Shown here: positions 1 to 9,315 of the stretch, piece by piece | Numbering within the stretch: the stretch's first letter is position 1 | How the letters are laid out: every line of letters begins with the position of its first letter | From: JASHUC01 sp035523875 | Lineage (GTDB): Bacteria > Pseudomonadota > Gammaproteobacteria > Steroidobacterales > Steroidobacteraceae | NCBI GenBank assembly: GCA_035523875.1 | Contig: DATKPY010000053.1 | Coordinates: 124,001-188,000, forward strand | Reading direction: 5' to 3' | Length of the DNA stretch: 64,000 nt | Position numbers and translations under genes: made by a program | The notes under the pieces: model-generated | Told to the model about the DNA's origin: nothing | The model's database searches: none | Seen by the model: the letters and a program-made list of their open reading frames with translations, nothing else

Positions 1-470
1 AGATCGCATTTGAAGCGCACCACCGCGACGTCGTCCCCGCGGGATTCGGCGAGCACGGTGCGCGCGTCCGCCTCCGAGTCCACGATCCGCAACGTCCGCC
101 ACGGCCAGTTCGCCTGAGTGCGGTCGAGCGCGGCGGACAGCGCCTCGATGAAGCCGCGGTCGGGCTCGCTCGTCTGCCATGCGGTCGGCAGCGGATCGAC
201 ACCCTCGCGGGCGTGGCGGCGAATGATGGGCCCGGCGATGAACAGGCCGAGCTTCAGGGCAAGCTGCTCCGCTTCGCTCGGCGGCAGGGGATGCGCGTGA
301 TGCACCACCATGAGCGTGCTCGGGCTTGCGACCAACACGAGGATCGGGCGCTCATCCGGGGAAAGGGCTGTGGCGGGCGCGACCGCGACCGCGAGGCTTC
401 CCGCGCCGCAGAGGGGCGCGAGTACCACGAGGAGGGCGAGACGGCGCCGCAGGGCGCCTCGTTTGCTCAT
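1..470 (-). CDS. Secreted hypothetical protein, 3' part beyond window
   Basis: An open frame starts with ATG at 470 and runs off the left edge without a stop, giving 156 visible codons. The N-terminus is a clear signal peptide: basic MSKRGALRRR, then a hydrophobic stretch and small residues ending near ATA-LS. The mature part has no motif I recognise. It is rich in Ala, Pro and Arg and contains a LKLGLFIAGPIIRRHAREG stretch. It is transcribed divergently from the SDR gene at 552, with about 80 bp between the start codons. No function can be assigned. The continuous frame, signal peptide and lack of any competing gene support a real gene. Confidence 0.6.
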   Translation of the reverse strand, partial: MSKRGALRRRLALLVVLAPLCGAGSLAVAVAPATALSPDERPILVLVASPSTLMVVHHAHPLPPSEAEQLALKLGLFIAGPIIRRHAREGVDPLPTAWQTSEPDRGFIEALSAALDRTQANWPWRTLRIVDSEADARTVLAESRGDDVAVVRFKCD

Positions 471-551
471 TTACGAATGATACGCCACCGCCTCGCCTCA
501 CTCCCGCGCGTGTAAGATGTCGCGCTCGAGCGGTTGCACGGGCGGTCATCG

Positions 552-1382
552 ATGAAGATCTCCAAGCTGTTCAATGTCGAGGGTTATGGCGTTATCGTGA
601 CCGGTGGGGCGAGCGGGCTCGGCTTGGGCTACGCGGAGGCCCTCGCCGAGAACGGCGCGCGTGTCACGCTGCTCGATGCGCACCCGCAACGCCTTGCCGA
701 GGAGACGCGCCGCTTACGCAATGCGGGATTCGACGTGCGCGGCGAGGTCCTCGACGTAACGGACCACGAAGCGCTCGATCGGGCGTTCGAGGAGGCCGCG
801 AAAGCGCACGGCAAGCTCGATGTGGTGTTCGCAAACGCCGGCATCGATTCCGGTCCGGGCTTCGTGAGCGGCTGGGTCGGCGAGTCGCGGCCGCGAGTCC
901 CGGAGGGTGCGCTCGAGAATTACACCGACGAGCGCTGGAACCGCGTCATCGATGTGAATCTCAACGGTGTGTTCGCGACGCTCCGCGCGGGCGCGCGTCA
1001 CATGAAACCCCGGCGCAGCGGGCGGATGATCGTCACCACCTCGCTCGCCGCCGTGAAATGCGAGGGCGTGATCGGGGCGGCGTACATGGCGGCGAAGGCA
1101 GGGGCGGCGCATCTCGTGGAGAACGTCGCGCTCGAGCTCGCCGCGTACAACATCACGGTCAACGCCATCGCGCCGGGCTTCTTCATCACCAACATCGGCG
1201 GTGGCCATGCGAAGAATCCCGAGCTGCAGAAGAGGGTCGCCCAGAGCGTCCCGATGCATCGCGTCGGCTTCCCCGACGACATCAAGGGGCTCGCGCTCTT
1301 TCTCGCCTCGCCCGCCTCGGGGTACGTCACCGGCCAGCAGATCATCATCGACGGCGGCTGGGGCCTCGGGGTCGCGGACTGA
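552..1382 (+). CDS. Short-chain dehydrogenase/reductase (SDR)
   Basis: This is a classical SDR of 276 residues. It has the Rossmann glycine motif VTGGASGLGLG near residue 16, an NAG motif (FANAGID), and YMAAK as the catalytic Tyr-Lys pair with the preceding Ser in TTSLAA. The C-terminal YVTGQQIIIDGGWGLG is typical of NAD(P)-dependent alcohol/ketone oxidoreductases. I chose ATG 552 because MKISKLFNVEG gives the usual SDR N-terminus; an upstream in-frame start at 534 adds only six residues. The gene ends 2 bp from the convergent E2 gene. The substrate cannot be deduced. An acyl-CoA or branched-chain role is possible from the neighbours but unproven. Confidence 0.9.
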   Translation: MKISKLFNVEGYGVIVTGGASGLGLGYAEALAENGARVTLLDAHPQRLAEETRRLRNAGFDVRGEVLDVTDHEALDRAFEEAAKAHGKLDVVFANAGIDSGPGFVSGWVGESRPRVPEGALENYTDERWNRVIDVNLNGVFATLRAGARHMKPRRSGRMIVTTSLAAVKCEGVIGAAYMAAKAGAAHLVENVALELAAYNITVNAIAPGFFITNIGGGHAKNPELQKRVAQSVPMHRVGFPDDIKGLALFLASPASGYVTGQQIIIDGGWGLGVAD

Positions 1383-1384
1383 CG

Positions 1385-2599
1385 CTAGTCGTCCATGAAA
1401 ATCGTCGCCGGGTGCTCGAGATAACCCTTGAGCGTCTGGATCGTCGCGGCTGCGTCGTGGCCGTCGACGAAGCGGTGATCGAACGAGGACGACAGATTCA
1501 TCATCCGGCGCACGGCGACCTCGCCATCAACGACGACCGGCCGCTCCACCGCGCGGTTGACGCCGATGATCGCGAGCTCGGGCGCATTGATGATGGGCGT
1601 CGAGGCGACCCCCCCCAACTTGCCGAGGCTGGTCACGGTGATGGTCGAGCCGCTCAACTCGGCGCGGCTCGCTTTGTTGGTGCGTGCCGCGTCCGAGAGC
1701 CGGCGGATCTCCCGCGCGAGCTCCTCGAGCGACCTTGCCTGTGCATCGCGAATGACGGGCACCTTGAGGCCCTCCGGCGTCTGAGTCGCGACTCCGACGT
1801 GCACCGCACGATGGCGCACCACCACGCCGCGCGCGGCATCGTGCACCGCGTTGCACTGCGGATGGGCGCGCAGCGTCCGCGCCAGCGCGAGAATCAGGAA
1901 CGGCAGATAGCTGAGCGCTCCGGCGCCCGCGGCGCGCCGCGCATTGAGGTACGTGCGCAGCCGCTCGAGCTCGCTCACGTCGACTTCCTCGATGTACGAG
2001 AAGTGCGGGATCGTCCGCGCGCTCTCGCTCATGCGCTCGGCGATCAGGCGCCTTAAGCCGATGATGCGGATCTCTTCGGTCTCGGGCCCCGGCGCGGCAA
2101 CTCGCGTGATGGCTTGCGCCCCGCGAGTACTCACGAAAGCGTCAAGGTCCTCACGAAGAATCCGCCCGTGGGGCCCCGAGCCCGCAATGCGCGCGAGATC
2201 GACGCCGGTTTCTTGAGCACGCCGTCGAATGGCCGGCGAAGTGAGCACGCGGCTCGCTGCGGCCGCAGAGACCTCCGGGGACGCGCGCGGCGGCGGCGCG
2301 GCGGATGCAACGGGTGCGCTCGGCGCGGCGGGCACGGCGGGTGCCGCACCCGCATCCGCCGAGGTCTCGAGGATCACGAGCTCCGAGCCGACAGCGACCC
2401 GCTCGCCCACCGACCCGTGCACCTCGAGCACGCGGCCGCTCACCGGCGCCGGCACCTCCACCGTCGCTTTGTCGGTCATCACCTCCACGAGCGGCGCGTC
2501 CTCGCTCACGGCCTGCCCGGGCTGCACGTGCCAGGCAACGATCTCCGCATCCACCGTGCCTTCTCCGAGATCGGGCAGGCGAAAGATGAAACGACTCAC
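1385..2599 (-). CDS. bkdB: Branched-chain 2-oxoacid dehydrogenase E2 (dihydrolipoyl acyltransferase)
   Basis: This is the E2 core of a 2-oxoacid dehydrogenase complex and transfers the acyl group from lipoamide to CoA. The 404 residues hold one lipoyl domain (about 1-80, lipoyl Lys44 in MTDKATVE), an Ala/Pro linker, a peripheral-subunit-binding domain (about 120-158, SPAIRRRAQETGVD...GRI) and a catalytic domain ending with the SFDHRFVDG active-site motif. The start is the GTG at 2599, which overlaps the E1 beta stop (GTGA); the open frame extends upstream, but that stretch has no lipoyl homology. It is the last gene of the ilvE-E1 alpha-E1 beta-E2 operon. No E3 (lipoamide dehydrogenase) is visible, so E3 must be supplied from elsewhere. 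Confidence 0.92.
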   Translation of the reverse strand: MSRFIFRLPDLGEGTVDAEIVAWHVQPGQAVSEDAPLVEVMTDKATVEVPAPVSGRVLEVHGSVGERVAVGSELVILETSADAGAAPAVPAAPSAPVASAAPPPRASPEVSAAAASRVLTSPAIRRRAQETGVDLARIAGSGPHGRILREDLDAFVSTRGAQAITRVAAPGPETEEIRIIGLRRLIAERMSESARTIPHFSYIEEVDVSELERLRTYLNARRAAGAGALSYLPFLILALARTLRAHPQCNAVHDAARGVVVRHRAVHVGVATQTPEGLKVPVIRDAQARSLEELAREIRRLSDAARTNKASRAELSGSTITVTSLGKLGGVASTPIINAPELAIIGVNRAVERPVVVDGEVAVRRMMNLSSSFDHRFVDGHDAAATIQTLKGYLEHPATIFMDD

Positions 2600-3615
2600 T
2601 TCGTCGCCTCCATGACGCTGCGCAGGGCCGCGGCGATGCGCGCCGGTCCCGGAAAGTATTCCCACTCGAAGGCGTGCGGATAGGGGGTATCCCAGCCGGT
2701 CACGCGCGCGATCGGCGCCTCGAGGTGCCAGAAGCATTCCTCCTGCACCGTGGCCGAGAGCTCCGCACCGAAGCCGCTGAAGCGCGTCGCCTCGTGCACG
2801 ATTACGCAGCGCCCCGTGCGACAGACCGAGCTGCACAGCGTATCCGTATCGAGCGGCAGGAGCGTGCGCAGATCGATGATCTCGGCGTCGACGCCGGCCA
2901 AGCGCACCGCCGCCTCGGCGACGTGCACCATCGTGCCGTAGGCGAGCACCGTCACATCCGAGCCGGGACGCACGATCTCGGCGCGTCCGAGCGGCACGGT
3001 GTAGTGCTCGGCGGGCACGGCGCCCCTCGGATGCGTGCTCCAGGGCACTGCGGGCTTGTGCCAGTCGCCGTCGAAGGGCCCATTGTAGAGTCGCTTGGGC
3101 TCGAAGTAGATCACCGGATCGTCATCCTCGATCGAGCTCACGAGCAGACCCTTCGCGTCGTAGGGGTTGGAGGGCATCACGACCTTGATGCCGCAGACGT
3201 GGGTGAAGATCCCCTCGGGGCTCTGCGAGTGCGTCTGACCGCCGCGGATGCCACCGCCGCACGGCATGCGCACCGTCACTGCGGCCGAGAAATCCCCCGC
3301 CGTGCGATAGCGCAACCGCGCGAGCTCGCTCACGATCTGATCGAAGGCCGGGTAGGCATAATCGGCGAACTGGATCTCCGCGACGGGCCGCAGGCCGTTG
3401 ACGCCCATGCCAATCGCGGTTCCGACGATGCCGCCCTCGGAGATCGGCGTATCGATCACCCGCTGCTCGCCGTACTTGCGCTGCAGACCCTCCGTGCAGC
3501 GGAACACTCCGCCGAAGTAGCCCACGTCCTCCCCCATGATGACGACGGCGGGATCGCGCGCGAGCATCACGTCGAGCGCAGAATTGACCGCCTGAACGAT
3601 GTTCATCTGCGGCAC
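2596..3615 (-). CDS. bkdA2: Branched-chain 2-oxoacid dehydrogenase E1 beta subunit
   Basis: This 339-residue beta subunit of the thiamine-diphosphate-dependent decarboxylase is full length. The N-terminus MPQMNIVQAVNSALDVML is followed by MGEDVGYFGGVFRCTEGL, DTPISEGGIVGTAIGMG and EIQFADY, all typical of the transketolase pyrimidine-binding half. The C-terminal half includes AELSATVQEECFWHLEAPIARVTGWDTPYP. In known systems it pairs with E1 alpha as an alpha2beta2 tetramer. The start lies 3 nt after the E1 alpha stop, and its own stop overlaps the E2 start, so translational coupling is likely. Features such as the GGVFRCT and GWDTPYPH segments fit BCKDH E1 beta better than pyruvate dehydrogenase. 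Confidence 0.93.
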   Translation of the reverse strand: MPQMNIVQAVNSALDVMLARDPAVVIMGEDVGYFGGVFRCTEGLQRKYGEQRVIDTPISEGGIVGTAIGMGVNGLRPVAEIQFADYAYPAFDQIVSELARLRYRTAGDFSAAVTVRMPCGGGIRGGQTHSQSPEGIFTHVCGIKVVMPSNPYDAKGLLVSSIEDDDPVIYFEPKRLYNGPFDGDWHKPAVPWSTHPRGAVPAEHYTVPLGRAEIVRPGSDVTVLAYGTMVHVAEAAVRLAGVDAEIIDLRTLLPLDTDTLCSSVCRTGRCVIVHEATRFSGFGAELSATVQEECFWHLEAPIARVTGWDTPYPHAFEWEYFPGPARIAAALRSVMEATK

Positions 3616-3618
3616 TGC

Positions 3619-4920
3619 TCAGTCCTCGCGCGCATCGGCAGGCGCGCTTTCGGGTGAGCCGCCCGGGCCACCTTTCGCTCCGCTCGCAAGCAGCTGCTTG
3701 AGCTCCTCGCGCTGGCGCACGAGGTGCGCCGGCATGACCTTGAAGACATCGTCGAACATCGTCAGCGGGTCGAGCGCGGGCCCCTCGCCGAGCAGCCCGT
3801 AGCGGATCGATTCCTTCCACGCATCGGCGACCTGCGCATCGAGCTCGCTCTCGAGGCGCTGCTCGCGCTCCTCGGACCACTCCCCGAGCGCCGTCAGATG
3901 CGCGGCCAGGCGCTTGATGGGATCACCGAGCGGCCAGGCTTCCCAGTCCTCGCGCGGACGGTAGCGCGAGGGGTCGTCGCTCGTTGAATGGGCGGAGGCC
4001 CGATACGTGACGTGCTCGATCAGCGTCGCACCGGCGCCGCGGCGCGCGCGTTCCGCGGCCCACTGCGTGACCGCGTGCACGGCGAGATAGTCATTGCCGT
4101 CGACGCGGATCCCCGGAATGCCGTACCCGGGTCCGCGTGCGGCGAAGGAGCGCTGCTCGCCTCCCGCGAACCCCTGGAACGTGGAGATGGCCCACTGGTT
4201 GTTGACGATGTTGAGGATCACCGGTGCCTGGTAGACGGCGGCGAACGTGAGCGCGTGGTGGAAATCGGCCTCCGCACTCGAGCCCTCCCCGATCCAGCTC
4301 GCCGCCAACCGATCCTCGCCCTTGAGCGCCGCGGCCATCGCCCAGCCGACCGCCTGCGGGAATTGCGTGGCAAGATTGCCGGAGATCGAGAAGATGTTGC
4401 CGCTCACCCAGTGATACATCACGGGCATCTGGCGACCTTTGCACATGTCGCGCGTGTTCGACAGGCACTGGCACATGAGATCGACGAGGCTGCGGCCGCG
4501 GACGATCTCGAGGCCCTGGTTGCGGTAAGAGGGAAACAGCATGTCATCGGGGCGCAGGGCCATCGCGGCGGCGACCGACACGGCCTCCTCGCCGGTCGAC
4601 TTCATGTAGAACGTGATGCGCCCCTGACGCTGGATGCGCTGCATGCGGTCGTCGAACCGGCGCGTGAGCACCATGTGTCTCAAGCCCACCTGCAGATCCT
4701 CGGGCTCGAGATGAGGATTCCACGGACCGAGCGCCCGGTGCTCGTCATCGAGCACGCGCACCATCTCGACGGCGAGCGGCTCGATCGCCGCGAGCGGCGC
4801 CGTCGGCTCCGGCCGCGCGACGGCGCCCGCCGCGGAGGTCTTCAGATAGCTGAAGTCCGGTCGATCGCCGGGCCGCGCCGGGGGGCGCGGTACGTGCAGC
4901 CGTGAGCCCCGAGCGGCCAT
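3619..4920 (-). CDS. bkdA1: Branched-chain 2-oxoacid dehydrogenase E1 alpha subunit
   Basis: This 433-residue E1 alpha has the thiamine-diphosphate fold. Visible are RMQRIQRQGRITFYMKS, IGEGSSAEADFHHALTFA (cofactor-binding) and NNQWAISTF. YRASAHSTSDDPSRYR is the loop that carries the phosphorylation site in mitochondrial BCKDH. The N-terminal extension of about 60 residues is like that of bacterial BkdA1. I chose ATG 4920, four nucleotides after the ilvE stop; a longer frame reaches 4992 but would overlap ilvE. The enzyme decarboxylates the 2-oxoacids made by the upstream transaminase from Val, Leu and Ile and passes the acyl group to E2. Confidence 0.92.
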   Translation of the reverse strand: MAARGSRLHVPRPPARPGDRPDFSYLKTSAAGAVARPEPTAPLAAIEPLAVEMVRVLDDEHRALGPWNPHLEPEDLQVGLRHMVLTRRFDDRMQRIQRQGRITFYMKSTGEEAVSVAAAMALRPDDMLFPSYRNQGLEIVRGRSLVDLMCQCLSNTRDMCKGRQMPVMYHWVSGNIFSISGNLATQFPQAVGWAMAAALKGEDRLAASWIGEGSSAEADFHHALTFAAVYQAPVILNIVNNQWAISTFQGFAGGEQRSFAARGPGYGIPGIRVDGNDYLAVHAVTQWAAERARRGAGATLIEHVTYRASAHSTSDDPSRYRPREDWEAWPLGDPIKRLAAHLTALGEWSEEREQRLESELDAQVADAWKESIRYGLLGEGPALDPLTMFDDVFKVMPAHLVRQREELKQLLASGAKGGPGGSPESAPADARED

Positions 4921-4924
4921 GCTG

Positions 4925-5980
4925 CTAAACGGGCGTGAGCCATCCGTACCGGTCTTCCGACTCGCCTCGCTGGATCGCGACGAGCGCGGCACGCAGGCGC
5001 TGCGTGTGCGGGCCGACTTCCCCGCTGCCGACTCGGTAGTCGCGGCCCCGGTGGATGAGCGTGCCGACCCCGGCGAGCACCGCCGCCGTCCCCGACAGCG
5101 CCGCCTCTCCGTCGCTCACCCAGCGCAGCGTTTCCTCCACGTCGAAGACGCGCTCCTCGACCGCGTAGCCCAGGTCGGGGCCGATCCTGAGGAGCGAGTC
5201 GCGCGTGACCCCGTGAAGAAACGTGGTGTCGAGCCCACGCGTGAGGATGCGCTTCTCGCGCAGCAGGAGAAAATTCGCGGCGCCGGTCTCCTGCACCTGT
5301 CCCTCGGGACAGAAGAGCACCTGATCGGCCTGGTAATCGCGCCGGGCCGCGAGCGTCGGACCGAGCGCCGCGGCGTAGTTGCCGCCCGTCTTGACCATGC
5401 CGAGATGCGGCGCGGTGCGCGGCTTGAGCTCGATCGCGATTCTGAGTCCCTTCATCCCGCCCGCGAAGTAGTCCCACACGGGGCTCGCGAGCACGGTGAG
5501 ACAGGCCTCGCTCGAGGGCTGTCCGGCCGCCCCGATGTTCGGCACCGTGCCGAACAGAACGGGCCGCAGGTAGAGCGCTCCCGGCGCCTCCGGCACCTGC
5601 CCTCGGAAACGATCGACGAGGGTCACGACCATGTCCGCGACCTGCGCAGCATCGGGCTCCGGCAGCACGAGCTGCCGCGCGCTCTGTCGCAGCCGCTCGA
5701 TGTGACGATCGAGGCGGAAGATGTGCACTCCGCCGTCCTTGCGTCGATAGGCCTTGAAGCCCTCGAAGCAAGTGCTGCCGTAGTGCAGCGCGTGCGCCGC
5801 AGGGTGGATCGGGAGCGCCGCGGTCGGCTCCAGCCGTGCGGCGGACCAGGCACCGTCGCGAAACCATGCGATCGACATCTCCTCGGCGAGGACACTGCCG
5901 AAGGGTGCCCGGCGCGGATCACGCGGCGGCGCGGAGGGAGCATCCCCGGAGGTGATGCGGGAGGACAGTTCGGTTGCCAT
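4925..5980 (-). CDS. ilvE: Branched-chain amino acid aminotransferase
   Basis: This 351-residue fold-type IV PLP aminotransferase catalyses reversible transamination of Val, Leu and Ile with 2-oxoglutarate. Motifs include HALHYGSTCFEGFKAYR near the N-terminus, YLRPVLFGT, and MVKTGGNYAAALGPTLAA carrying the PLP lysine. QEVTGAANFLLL-like and TRGLDTTFLHGVTRDSLL segments follow. This is the longer (about 350 aa) BCAT form rather than the 300-aa IlvE of enteric bacteria. ATG 5980 is supported by a perfect TATAAT only 7 nt upstream. It heads the BCKDH operon, so the likely role is catabolic. It is divergent from hutU across 123 bp. Confidence 0.92.
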   Translation of the reverse strand: MATELSSRITSGDAPSAPPRDPRRAPFGSVLAEEMSIAWFRDGAWSAARLEPTAALPIHPAAHALHYGSTCFEGFKAYRRKDGGVHIFRLDRHIERLRQSARQLVLPEPDAAQVADMVVTLVDRFRGQVPEAPGALYLRPVLFGTVPNIGAAGQPSSEACLTVLASPVWDYFAGGMKGLRIAIELKPRTAPHLGMVKTGGNYAAALGPTLAARRDYQADQVLFCPEGQVQETGAANFLLLREKRILTRGLDTTFLHGVTRDSLLRIGPDLGYAVEERVFDVEETLRWVSDGEAALSGTAAVLAGVGTLIHRGRDYRVGSGEVGPHTQRLRAALVAIQRGESEDRYGWLTPV

Positions 5981-5987
5981 GCGCGCA

Positions 5988-5993
5988 ATTATA
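5988..5993 (-). promoter_or_regulatory. Perfect -10 box for ilvE-bkd, leaderless arrangement
   Basis: On the minus strand the hexamer is TATAAT and ends 7 nt before the ilvE ATG. Transcription would therefore start at or within a base or two of the start codon. No convincing -35 box lies 16-18 nt upstream. No Shine-Dalgarno sequence could fit between the -10 box and the ATG. Confidence 0.6.
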
Positions 5994-6068
5994 GAGCGTT
6001 GCGGTCGGCGAAGCTGTGCGCGGCATCCGCCACGTCCGCGAGTGGACCGCCCGCGGGGAAAGCTCCGT

Positions 6069-6097
6069 TTGACCTCCTCGGACACCGGCAGTAGCGT
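6069..6097 (+). promoter_or_regulatory. Candidate hutU promoter
   Basis: TTGACC at 6069-6074, a 17-nt spacer and TAGCGT at 6092-6097 lie just before the hutU ATG at 6104. The -10 match is weak. The close placement mirrors the leaderless arrangement seen elsewhere in the window. No palindromic HutC-like site is obvious. Confidence 0.35.
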
Positions 6098-6103
6098 GCA
6101 TCC

Positions 6104-7780
6104 ATGAACGACCGAGACCGACGCTCCGGGCAGTCGCGGGTGATCCGCGCCGCCCGCGGGGCCACGCTCACGGCCCGCAGCTGGCTCACCGAGGCGCCGC
6201 TGCGAATGCTCATGAACAACCTCGACCCGGAGGTGGCCGAGGACCCCTCGGCGCTCGTGGTCTACGGTGGCATCGGCCGCGCCGCGCGCAACTGGGAGTG
6301 CTACGAGCGCATCGTCGCGACGCTGCGCCGCCTGCGCGAGGATGAAACGCTTCTCATCCAGTCCGGCAAGCCCGTCGGGGTGTTCCGCACGCACACCGAT
6401 GCGCCGCGCGTGCTCATCGCGAACTCCAATCTGGTGGGCCACTGGGCGACCTGGGAGCATTTCCACGAGCTCGACCGCAAGGGGCTCATGATGTTCGGCC
6501 AGATGACCGCGGGCTCCTGGATCTACATCGGCAGCCAGGGCATCGTGCAGGGCACCTACGAGACATTCGTCGAGTTGGGCCGCCAGCGCTACGGCGGGGA
6601 TCTCGCAGGCCGCTGGATCCTGACTGCCGGGCTGGGCGGCATGGGCGGCGCGCAACCGCTCGCCGCGACGCTCGCGGGCGCCTCGCTCCTGGCCGTGGAA
6701 TGTCGACCGGAGCGCATCGCACGGCGCCTCGAGACCGGCTATCTCGATGTGGGCGTTGAATCTCTCGATGAGGCGCTCGCGCGGATCGCCGCGGCGACCC
6801 GCGCGCGGCGGGCCGTCTCGGTAGGCCTCCGCGGCAATGCGTGCGAGATCCTGCCCGAGCTCGTTCGGCGTGGCGTGCGCCCCGACGCGGTGACCGACCA
6901 GACCTCCGCGCACGATCCGGTCAATGGCTATCTGCCGGGCGGCTGGACGCTCGAGCGCTGGGAGCGGCTGCGCCAGGAGGATCCCGCGCTCGTCGTCGCC
7001 GAGGCGCGCCGCTCGATGGCACGGCACGTGGAGGCGATGCTCGCGTTCCACCGCGAGGGCATCCCGGTGTTCGACTACGGCAACAACATCCGCCAGGTTG
7101 CCCTCGAGGAAGGGGTCGCGGATGCATTTGCCTTTCCGGGCTTCGTCCCCGCATACATCCGCCCGCTCTTCTGCCGCGGGATGGGACCGTTTCGGTGGGC
7201 CGCGCTCTCGGGGGATCGCGAGGACATCTATCGGACCGATGCGAAGGTGAAGGAGCTCATTCCCGGAGATCCGCACCTGCATCGCTGGCTCGACATGGCG
7301 CGCGAGCGCATTCACTTTCAGGGCCTGCCTGCGCGCATCTGCTGGGTCGGGCTCGGCGACCGGCATCGGCTCGGACTCGCGTTCAACGAGATGGTGGCGC
7401 GCGGGGAGCTCGCCGCGCCCATTGTCATCGGGCGCGATCATCTCGATTCTGGCTCCGTCGCAAGCCCCAATCGCGAGACCGAGGCGATGCGCGACGGCTC
7501 GGATGCGGTGGCGGACTGGCCGCTGCTCAATGCCCTGCTCAACACGGCGAGCGGGGCGACCTGGGTCTCCGTCCACCACGGCGGCGGGGTCGGCATCGGT
7601 TACTCGCAGCACGCCGGAGTGGTGATCGTCTGCGACGGCACGCCCGCCGCCGCGCGCCGCATCGAGCGGGTGCTGTGGAACGATCCCGCATCGGGCGTCA
7701 TGCGGCACGCGGACGCCGGCTACGAAGCGGCGATCGCCTGCGCGCGCGAGCGGGGGCTCGATCTGCCGATGCTCGAATGA
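6104..7780 (+). CDS. hutU: Urocanate hydratase
   Basis: HutU converts urocanate to imidazolonepropionate in the second step of histidine catabolism, using tightly bound NAD+ as an electrophile. The 558-residue length matches the family (about 555). The NAD-binding region ILTAGLGGMGGAQPLAATLAG is clear. So is GLPARICWVGLGDRHR, where Cys413 corresponds to the catalytic Cys410 of the Pseudomonas enzyme. VHHGGGVGIGYSQHAGVVIV closes the protein. The stop overlaps the hutH ATG (ATGA), so the two enzymes are translationally coupled. HutI and HutG are not in the window. Confidence 0.96.
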   Translation: MNDRDRRSGQSRVIRAARGATLTARSWLTEAPLRMLMNNLDPEVAEDPSALVVYGGIGRAARNWECYERIVATLRRLREDETLLIQSGKPVGVFRTHTDAPRVLIANSNLVGHWATWEHFHELDRKGLMMFGQMTAGSWIYIGSQGIVQGTYETFVELGRQRYGGDLAGRWILTAGLGGMGGAQPLAATLAGASLLAVECRPERIARRLETGYLDVGVESLDEALARIAAATRARRAVSVGLRGNACEILPELVRRGVRPDAVTDQTSAHDPVNGYLPGGWTLERWERLRQEDPALVVAEARRSMARHVEAMLAFHREGIPVFDYGNNIRQVALEEGVADAFAFPGFVPAYIRPLFCRGMGPFRWAALSGDREDIYRTDAKVKELIPGDPHLHRWLDMARERIHFQGLPARICWVGLGDRHRLGLAFNEMVARGELAAPIVIGRDHLDSGSVASPNRETEAMRDGSDAVADWPLLNALLNTASGATWVSVHHGGGVGIGYSQHAGVVIVCDGTPAAARRIERVLWNDPASGVMRHADAGYEAAIACARERGLDLPMLE

Positions 7781-9306
7781 CGCTGCAGATCGCTCTCTCC
7801 GGCGCGCCGGTCGGCCTCGCGACGTTGCGCGAGGCCGCGCGCCGGCCGCTCTCGGTCGAGCTGTCCGCCGGCGTGCGTGCGCGCATCACAGCCGCGCATC
7901 ACGCCGTGACTCGCATCGTCGCCGAAGATGCGCCTGTCTACGGGCTCAACACCGGATTTGGCCTGCTCGCCCAGACTCGCATCCCGCGCGAGCACCTGCG
8001 CGATCTGCAGCGCAACCTCGTGCTCTCCCATGCGGCCGGCACCGGTCCGCTGCTTGCCGATGAGATCGTCCGCGTCACGATTTTTCTCAAGCTCGTGAGC
8101 CTTGCTCGCGGCCACTCCGGAGTGCGGCTCGAGCTGGTCGATTTCCTGCGGACCCTGCTCGATCGCGACGCGCTGCCGTGCGTGCCCGCGCAGGGCTCGG
8201 TCGGCGCCTCCGGCGACCTCGCGCCACTTGCCCACATCGCCGCCGCCGTCATCGGCGCCGGCCGCATCCGCTTGGGCGGGCGCGAGCTCGCCGCCCACGA
8301 GGCGTTGCGCGCTCTGGGGCTCGCACCGCTCGCGCTCGAGCCCAAGGAGGGCCTCGCACTCGTCAACGGCACGCAGGTCTCGACGGCACTTGCGCTCGCC
8401 GGGCTCTTTGCGACGGAGCGCCTGTTCGCCGCGGCCGTGGTCGCCGGGGCGATGTCGGTCGATGCGCTCAAGGCGAGCGATGCGCCGTTCGATGCGCGTA
8501 TCCACGCGGCGCGCGGCCAGCCGGGCCAGGAGCGGATTGCCGCGGTCTACCGCAATCTGCTTGCGGGCAGCGCGATCCGCGAGTCGCACCGCGACTGCGC
8601 GAAGGTGCAGGATCCGTATTCGCTGCGCTGTCAGCCGCAGGTGATGGGTGCCTGCCTCGATGCGATGAGCCACGTCGCGCGCGTGCTCGAGATCGAGTCG
8701 AATGCCGCGACCGACAATCCACTCGTGTTCGCCGAGGAGGACGCCGTGCTCTCCGGGGGCAACTTCCACGCCGAGCCGGTCGCCCTCGCCGCCGATGCGC
8801 TCGCCGTTGCGATCGCGGAGATCGGCTCGCTCGCGGAGCGGCGCATCGCGGTGCTGGTCGATCCGAAGATGAGCGGACTGCCCGGCTTCCTCGTCAACGA
8901 GAGCGGGCTCAATTCGGGCTTCATGGTGGCGCACGTGACTGCGGCGGCGCTCGTTTCGGAGAACAAGTCGCTCGCCCACCCGGCGAGCGTCGACAGCATC
9001 CCGACCTCGGCCAATCAGGAGGATCACGTGAGCATGGCGACCTACGGCGCGCGCCGGTTGGGCGAGATGGCGCGCAACAGCTCCGGGGTGGCGGCAATCG
9101 AGCTGCTCGCCGCAGCGCAGGGCATCGAGTTTCACCATCCGCTGCGCTCCTCGGCGCTCCTCGAGTCCGCGCACGCGATCGTGCGCGAGGCCGCCCCGCC
9201 CTACGATCGCGACCGCTTCTTCCACCCCGACATCGAGGCGGCGCGATCTCTCGTGGAATCGGGCCGCTTCGCGAGCTTCGTTGCGGACATCTTCGATCGC
9301 ACCTGA
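7777..9306 (+). CDS. hutH: Histidine ammonia-lyase
   Basis: HutH deaminates histidine to urocanate. The 509-residue protein carries the GSVGASGDLAPLAH motif, in which Ala144-Ser145-Gly146 cyclise to the MIO electrophile. Also present are YGLNTGFGLLA (catalytic Tyr), the NGTQ substrate loop, QDPYSLRCQPQVMG and TSANQEDHVSM. ATG 7777 overlaps the hutU stop by 4 nt. The open frame continues far upstream inside hutU, but that part is only a shadow of hutU. Order hutU-hutH followed by a GST-like gene suggests one transcript. Confidence 0.96.
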   Translation: MTLQIALSGAPVGLATLREAARRPLSVELSAGVRARITAAHHAVTRIVAEDAPVYGLNTGFGLLAQTRIPREHLRDLQRNLVLSHAAGTGPLLADEIVRVTIFLKLVSLARGHSGVRLELVDFLRTLLDRDALPCVPAQGSVGASGDLAPLAHIAAAVIGAGRIRLGGRELAAHEALRALGLAPLALEPKEGLALVNGTQVSTALALAGLFATERLFAAAVVAGAMSVDALKASDAPFDARIHAARGQPGQERIAAVYRNLLAGSAIRESHRDCAKVQDPYSLRCQPQVMGACLDAMSHVARVLEIESNAATDNPLVFAEEDAVLSGGNFHAEPVALAADALAVAIAEIGSLAERRIAVLVDPKMSGLPGFLVNESGLNSGFMVAHVTAAALVSENKSLAHPASVDSIPTSANQEDHVSMATYGARRLGEMARNSSGVAAIELLAAAQGIEFHHPLRSSALLESAHAIVREAAPPYDRDRFFHPDIEAARSLVESGRFASFVADIFDRT

Positions 9307-9315
9307 GGAGCGCCC

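Noticed and set aside
326..2056. 576-codon frame on the plus strand
   Set aside because: It runs through the SDR gene in another frame and antisense to E2. Arg-rich low-complexity product.
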